This document shows positions 60,239 through 64,000 of a stretch of 64,000 bases of DNA, one piece after another (positions within the stretch are counted from its first letter, which is position 1; every line of letters starts with the position of its first letter). Origin of the DNA: Hoeflea_A sp965249925 (GTDB lineage Bacteria; Pseudomonadota; Alphaproteobacteria; Rhizobiales; Rhizobiaceae); contig OZ252260.1 of the NCBI GenBank assembly GCA_965249925.1, forward strand, positions 7,192,001 through 7,256,000, given 5' to 3'. The notes below the pieces were generated by a model. It was not told the DNA's origin, did no database searches, and worked only from the letters and a program-made list of their open reading frames with translations. A program made the position numbers and the translations under genes.

Positions 60239-60826
60239 ATGCGTGTAGGCGAGAGCGATGCCGCGGTTCGCAACGACGCTGCCCTGATGCAGCGCATCGG
60301 ATCCGGCGATGCCGACGCCTTTCAACAGGTGATGTCGCACTTTCTCCCGCGGTTGATCCGCCTCGCCTTTGGCATCCTCGGCCGCCGCGACGAAGCCGAG
60401 GACATCGCCCAGGAAGCTCTGCTGGCACTCTGGCAAACCGCGCCGGACTGGCGCTCCGAGGCAACGATCGCCGCCTATCTGCGTACTGTCGCGTCCCGCA
60501 AGGCGATCGATCTGCTGCGCCGCCGCAAGTTCCAAACCGACGATATCCGCTGGGAGTCTCTCGAGGACCCGGAGCGCGATCCGGAAACGAAAGTCCAAAG
60601 CAAACAGGACATGCAGCGCGTTCTGGAACACATGGAAGATCTGCCCGAGCGGCAGCGAGTGGCGCTGGTTCTGGCGCACTTCGAGGATCTGTCGCACCGC
60701 GAAGCCGCCGAAGTGATGGACATCGACGTGGGGACCTATTCGTCCCTGCTAGCGCGGGCGCGGCGGTCATTGCGTCTGAGACTGCAGGACGAAGACGATG
60801 GAGGCGAGGATCATGACGCAGGATGA
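60239..60826 (+). CDS. ECF sigma-70 family RNA polymerase sigma factor
   Basis: A 195-residue ECF sigma. Region 2 (LIRLAFGILGRRDEAEDIAQ, then EALLALWQTA) and region 4 (DLPERQRVALVLAHFEDLSH, then REAAEVMDIDVGTYSSLLAR) are clear, with no regions 1 or 3. AAAGGG precedes the ATG at 60239. It is followed, with a 14-nt overlap, by a predicted membrane anti-sigma and a metal-sensor-like protein, so it is probably released by an envelope or metal signal. Confidence 0.92.
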   Translation: MRVGESDAAVRNDAALMQRIGSGDADAFQQVMSHFLPRLIRLAFGILGRRDEAEDIAQEALLALWQTAPDWRSEATIAAYLRTVASRKAIDLLRRRKFQTDDIRWESLEDPERDPETKVQSKQDMQRVLEHMEDLPERQRVALVLAHFEDLSHREAAEVMDIDVGTYSSLLARARRSLRLRLQDEDDGGEDHDAG

Positions 60827-61259
60827 GCGCAGACGCCTTGAAGACATGCTTGATCTTCACGGTGCTGAATTCAGCCGCTGGCCCGAGCCCGCCGAAGCCC
60901 AACGGGCACGGGCTGCGGCGCTCGGCGACCCGGTATTCCGTCGCCGCGTCGATGCAGCGAGACGGCTCGACACTGCCTTAGGTGAGATGGTCGATAGCAT
61001 CGACCAAAAGGTCGCCGCACCTGCGTTGGCATCGCTTGAGTCGACCGTTCTGAAGGAAATCGGTCCACAGGCCGAACGGCGGCGCATGTTTTCGACGTCG
61101 AACCTGAGACGCCTCGCCGCCGGTGCCCTGATTGCCGTTGCCGTTGGCGCCGGCATCGGCGAGTGGGGACGTCCGGCAGCGCAGCCGGAGGTGGAGGCGT
61201 TTGATCAACTGTTGCTCGGATCGGACGATGTCGCGGCGCAGACTGCGGTACGATCATGA
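60813..61259 (+). CDS. Putative membrane-bound anti-sigma factor
   Basis: A 148-residue protein started at 60813 (MTQDERRRLEDML) with GGAGGCGAGGA upstream, overlapping the sigma gene by 14 nt. The cytoplasmic N-terminal two-thirds is charged and helical. One membrane helix (LAAGALIAVAVGAGIGEWG, about residues 107-125) is followed by a short periplasmic tail. I see no zinc anti-sigma motif; the role is inferred from position and topology. It overlaps the next gene by ATGA (61256-61259). Confidence 0.7.
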   Translation: MTQDERRRLEDMLDLHGAEFSRWPEPAEAQRARAAALGDPVFRRRVDAARRLDTALGEMVDSIDQKVAAPALASLESTVLKEIGPQAERRRMFSTSNLRRLAAGALIAVAVGAGIGEWGRPAAQPEVEAFDQLLLGSDDVAAQTAVRS

Positions 61260-61681
61260 GCACACAGCGCACTCTGTTTGTCGCCCTTGTGGTGTCTTTG
61301 CTGGCCAACGCCTTTTTTATCGGCTTCGCCGCGACGCGATGGCTGGGTCCGCCAACCGAACAGGCCCGCGGCGGCATCCTGCATGCCGTCGGCGGTCGGC
61401 TGACCGGGAATCTGGACGAAGACTCGCAGGAACGGGTCGCGTTTGCGCTGGACCGTCTGGAGCCGGACTACCGGTCAAATCTCGCTCAGCGGCGGGAGGA
61501 TTATCGACAGCTACGTGCGCTCCTTGCTGAGGCCGAAGTAGACCGGCGGGCGGTCGATGCCGTGGTGGACACCATGAAAAACCGCTCGTCGGAGCTGGTC
61601 GTCATGGTTCATGAAAAAGCGATCGATACGATCCTTGAATTGCCGCCCGAGCAACGGGCGGTGATTTCAGGAGACGACTGA
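61256..61681 (+). CDS. Periplasmic heavy-metal sensor-like protein (CnrX/CpxP-type)
   Basis: A 141-residue protein with an N-terminal membrane anchor (TLFVALVVSLLANAFFIGFA) and a helical periplasmic domain (LAQRREDYRQLRALLAEAEV, then LELPPEQRAVI near the C-terminus), the layout of the Metal_resist/CnrX family. In CnrXYH systems such a sensor sequesters or releases the anti-sigma on metal binding. Here few metal-type residues are obvious (one His in VMVHEK, one His in LHAVGG), so a general envelope-stress role is also possible. Confidence 0.75.
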   Translation: MSTQRTLFVALVVSLLANAFFIGFAATRWLGPPTEQARGGILHAVGGRLTGNLDEDSQERVAFALDRLEPDYRSNLAQRREDYRQLRALLAEAEVDRRAVDAVVDTMKNRSSELVVMVHEKAIDTILELPPEQRAVISGDD

Positions 61682-61715
61682 AGGCGAAATCATCCGCGGG
61701 CCAGGTGAACCGATT

Positions 61716-64000
61716 TCAGCCCGTCTGCTGGTTGCTGTCAGACCGCACGCCGGCTCGACGATGCACCGTTTCACGAAACCACTGCGCGGCGACATAGAGT
61801 GCCGGAATAAAGAAGACCCCGACAAGGGAAGCTGCGATCATGCCGCCAAAGACCGGAGTTCCCACGCCCCGACGCGCCAGCATGGACGCACCCTCGGCGA
61901 ACACCAGCGGGAGTAGCCCGGCGATAAATGCGAAGCTGGTCATCATGACCGCGCGAAACCGGGCGCGTCCACCGTCGATCGCGGCTTCGACGATTACCAT
62001 CCCGGCCTCTCGCCTTTCCATGGCGAATTCGACAATGAGAATGGCATTCTTCGCGGCCAGCGCGATCAGGACGACAAGACCAATCTGGGCGTAGAGGTTG
62101 TTCGCCAGGCCGAACAACAGCAGCGCGGCCATCGCACCGCAAACGGCAAAGGAAACCGACGACAGCACCGCAAGAGGAATGGTCCAGCTCTCATACAGCG
62201 CCACCAGGAAAAGATAGGCGAACAACACGGCAAGCCCGAGCACGATCGGTGTTTTTCCCGCCGCTTCTATCTCCTGCAAAGCTGTGCCCGTCCACTCATA
62301 GCTGTAGCCCTGCGGGAGAACCTTGGTGGCAATGTCCTCCATGGCTTCAATCGCTGTGTTGGAGGACACGCCGGGGGCTGGGCCACCGGCTATGGTCACG
62401 GATCGAAAGTTGTTGTAGCGGACCAGCATCTGGGGTCCGAGCACCAGTTCCGTTGTCGCCACCGCCCGGACAGGCACCATTTCGCCCTGGCTGTTGCGCA
62501 CGTAAATGCGGGCAATGTCATCTACGGCACCACGATATTGCTGCTCGGCCTGCAGGATGACCTGCCAGGCGCGCCCGAAAAGGTTCATGTCGTTGACGTG
62601 GTATCCGCCGAGGATCACCTGCATCGCGCGGAACAGCGAACTGACGTCCACGCCCAGCGTCTGCAGCTTCGTTCGGTCGACGTCCAGATTCAGCTTGGGG
62701 GATTGGGCGGAGAACGTCGTGTAAACGCCGGCCAGGCGCGGATCGCCGTTGGCCTCCGTGATTTGCCCCTTTGCGGTCGCCCCGAGATCGAGGGGATCGC
62801 CCCCCTGCAGATCGAGAAGCTGAAACTCGAAACCGGAGCCGGTTCCGAGCCCCATGATCGGCGGAAGATTGAACGGTATTCCGATCGCCGAGCGTAATCC
62901 GGCCAACTGGGCACGCGAGTATTGGATCGCCGCGTGAACCGACAGGGACGGATCGGTCCGCTCCTCAAATGGTTTCATGATTGCAATCATGAAGCCGGCG
63001 TTCGACTCGGCCAGGCCGTCGACGAAGCTGAAGCCGACGACCGTCATGACATCCGCCACGCCCGGGGCGCCGGAGACGATTTCATAGGCCTCTTCCATGG
63101 CAGCGGCGGTGCGATTGACGGACGACCCTTCGGGCAACTGCAGCTGCACAAAGAAAGCGCCCTGGTCTTCCACCGGAAGGAACCCGGACGGCGCGATCCG
63201 GAACAAGGCGCCGGCACCGACCAGGGCGAGCGCCAGGAAAAGCAGGCCAAGTGCCGCCCTTCGCGCGAACAGACCGGCCACCAAGGCGTAGCCGTCGCGG
63301 GCATCGTCAATCCGACGGGAGAACCAGGCAAGTGGACCACGACGGGGCGAGCTTTGACGTCGCAGGAGTAGCGTACACAGCGCCGGGCTGAGGGTCAGCG
63401 CGTTAAGCGCTGAAATCAGCATGGCGAAGGAGACGGCCACGGCAAATTGCTGAAACATGGCTCCTGTTATGCCAGGCACAAAGGCGACCGGGACAAACAC
63501 GGATAGCAGAACGAAGGTTATGGCCAAGATGGGTGCGGTGATCTGCCCCATCGCCTCGGAGGTGGCATCCGCCACCGACAATTCCGGTCGTTCCTCCATC
63601 ACCTTTTCGACGTTCTCGATCACAACGATCGCGTCGTCGACAACGATCCCGATGGCCAGAACGAGTGCCAGCAGCGAAACGGTATTCAGCGTAAAACCGA
63701 GGGCCAGCATGAAGCTCAGGGCGCCCACCAACGAGACCGGTACCGCAATCAGCGGGATCAGCGCCATGCGCAGACTGCCGAGAAACAGGAAGACGACAAT
63801 CACCACCAGTGCGAATGCCTCGAACAGGGTCTGTATCACCTCGTCGATACTGGACTTGACGAAAGTGACTGCGCTGTAAGGGACACTCCAGTGCATGCCC
63901 TGCGGGAACGCACTCTCGAGCCCCGTGAGCGCCGTCTGCACGGCTTCGGCCGTGCTCAGGGCATTGGCGCCCGGTGCGAGGTAGACCCCAATCATTGCCG
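61716..64000 (-). CDS. RND efflux transporter permease (HAE1/AcrB-like), N-terminus beyond window
   Basis: The frame runs from the right edge to the stop at 61716, about 760 residues of an expected 1040, so roughly the first 280 are missing. Helix 4 proton-relay motif (IGIVVDDAIVVIENVEKVM) and the second-half helix with the lysine (LIALAAKNAILIVEFAMERR) are present, as is the pore-domain block EDQGAFFVQLQLPEGSS typical of AcrB/MexB pumps. It resembles hydrophobe/amphiphile exporters more than the pump at 57042. It converges on the sensor gene with a 34-nt gap. Its adaptor is presumably just outside the window. Confidence 0.93.
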   Translation of the reverse strand, partial: AMIGVYLAPGANALSTAEAVQTALTGLESAFPQGMHWSVPYSAVTFVKSSIDEVIQTLFEAFALVVIVVFLFLGSLRMALIPLIAVPVSLVGALSFMLALGFTLNTVSLLALVLAIGIVVDDAIVVIENVEKVMEERPELSVADATSEAMGQITAPILAITFVLLSVFVPVAFVPGITGAMFQQFAVAVSFAMLISALNALTLSPALCTLLLRRQSSPRRGPLAWFSRRIDDARDGYALVAGLFARRAALGLLFLALALVGAGALFRIAPSGFLPVEDQGAFFVQLQLPEGSSVNRTAAAMEEAYEIVSGAPGVADVMTVVGFSFVDGLAESNAGFMIAIMKPFEERTDPSLSVHAAIQYSRAQLAGLRSAIGIPFNLPPIMGLGTGSGFEFQLLDLQGGDPLDLGATAKGQITEANGDPRLAGVYTTFSAQSPKLNLDVDRTKLQTLGVDVSSLFRAMQVILGGYHVNDMNLFGRAWQVILQAEQQYRGAVDDIARIYVRNSQGEMVPVRAVATTELVLGPQMLVRYNNFRSVTIAGGPAPGVSSNTAIEAMEDIATKVLPQGYSYEWTGTALQEIEAAGKTPIVLGLAVLFAYLFLVALYESWTIPLAVLSSVSFAVCGAMAALLLFGLANNLYAQIGLVVLIALAAKNAILIVEFAMERREAGMVIVEAAIDGGRARFRAVMMTSFAFIAGLLPLVFAEGASMLARRGVGTPVFGGMIAASLVGVFFIPALYVAAQWFRETVHRRAGVRSDSNQQTG

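Noticed and set aside
1..64000. tRNA, rRNA, CRISPR arrays, insertion sequences, integrases, attachment sites
   Set aside because: Looked for and not seen; gene content is metabolic and respiratory with uniform base composition.

Overview
The window is G+C-rich, densely coded DNA from an alphaproteobacterium, most likely Hyphomicrobiales (Rhizobiales) or a close relative. The strongest taxonomic clue is a complete acpXL-fabZ-fabF2-fabF1-adh-lpxXL cluster, which makes the very-long-chain acyl group of rhizobial-type lipid A. The ccoNOQP-ccoGHIS set beside an Fe-S FNR regulator and hemN fits the same group. No rRNA, tRNA, CRISPR array, insertion sequence or phage gene was seen. I read the window as ordinary chromosome rather than a mobile island.

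Layout. (1) 1-3997, minus: a Tat-exported substrate-binding protein, ABC ATPase, permease and an FAD oxidoreductase cut by the left edge. (2) 4199-9037, minus: a translationally coupled operon SDR-MarR-enoyl-CoA hydratase-acyl-CoA dehydrogenase-aryl-CoA ligase, resembling the lower 2-aminobenzoate pathway but without its monooxygenase. (3) 9292-21261: one-carbon and sulfonate metabolism, with two GcvT-type demethylating flavoproteins, an MttB-like methyltransferase, a XRE-cupin regulator, and a MocR regulator next to xsc (sulfoacetaldehyde acetyltransferase). A DUF4396 membrane protein lies between. (4) 21366-23167: a small secreted protein, a stand-alone RAM-domain protein and a kynurenine-formamidase-like hydrolase. 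(5) 23164-34147: microaerobic respiration, with the cbb3 oxidase and its assembly genes, a hemerythrin-like protein, FNR and hemN. (6) 34215-48489: reductive pyrimidine catabolism, with an ABC importer, dihydropyrimidinase, carbamoylase, class III transaminase, RutR and PreTA. Three genes of unclear role (NTF2-like, SSS symporter, DMT transporter) are interspersed. (7) 48664-55337: Mrp ATPase and the lipid A acyl cluster. (8) 55934-64000: two RND efflux systems separated by an ECF sigma, a putative anti-sigma and a metal-sensor-like protein.

Regulatory structure ties several blocks together. Three 27-bp inverted repeats of identical design (arms CGTGAAAWW and WWTTTCACG, 9-bp spacer) sit upstream of both GcvT-type units and of mttB. 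They define a candidate regulon of the XRE-cupin protein, whose own promoter carries a perfect copy. FNR boxes lie midway between ccoN and the hemerythrin-like gene, and between fnr and hemN. RutR-like boxes lie between the transaminase and rutR, and as a 20-bp-spaced pair upstream of preT, suggesting that RutR controls import, PreTA reduction and hydrolysis together.

The most unusual protein observation is FabF2 of the lipid A cluster. It keeps the ketosynthase fold signature but has Glu at the catalytic Cys position and Ser at the first catalytic His position. Its neighbour FabF1 keeps the full Cys-His-His triad, so the pair looks like a ketosynthase with a chain-length-factor-like partner. 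All family assignments are by eye from sequence motifs and context; no database search was run.
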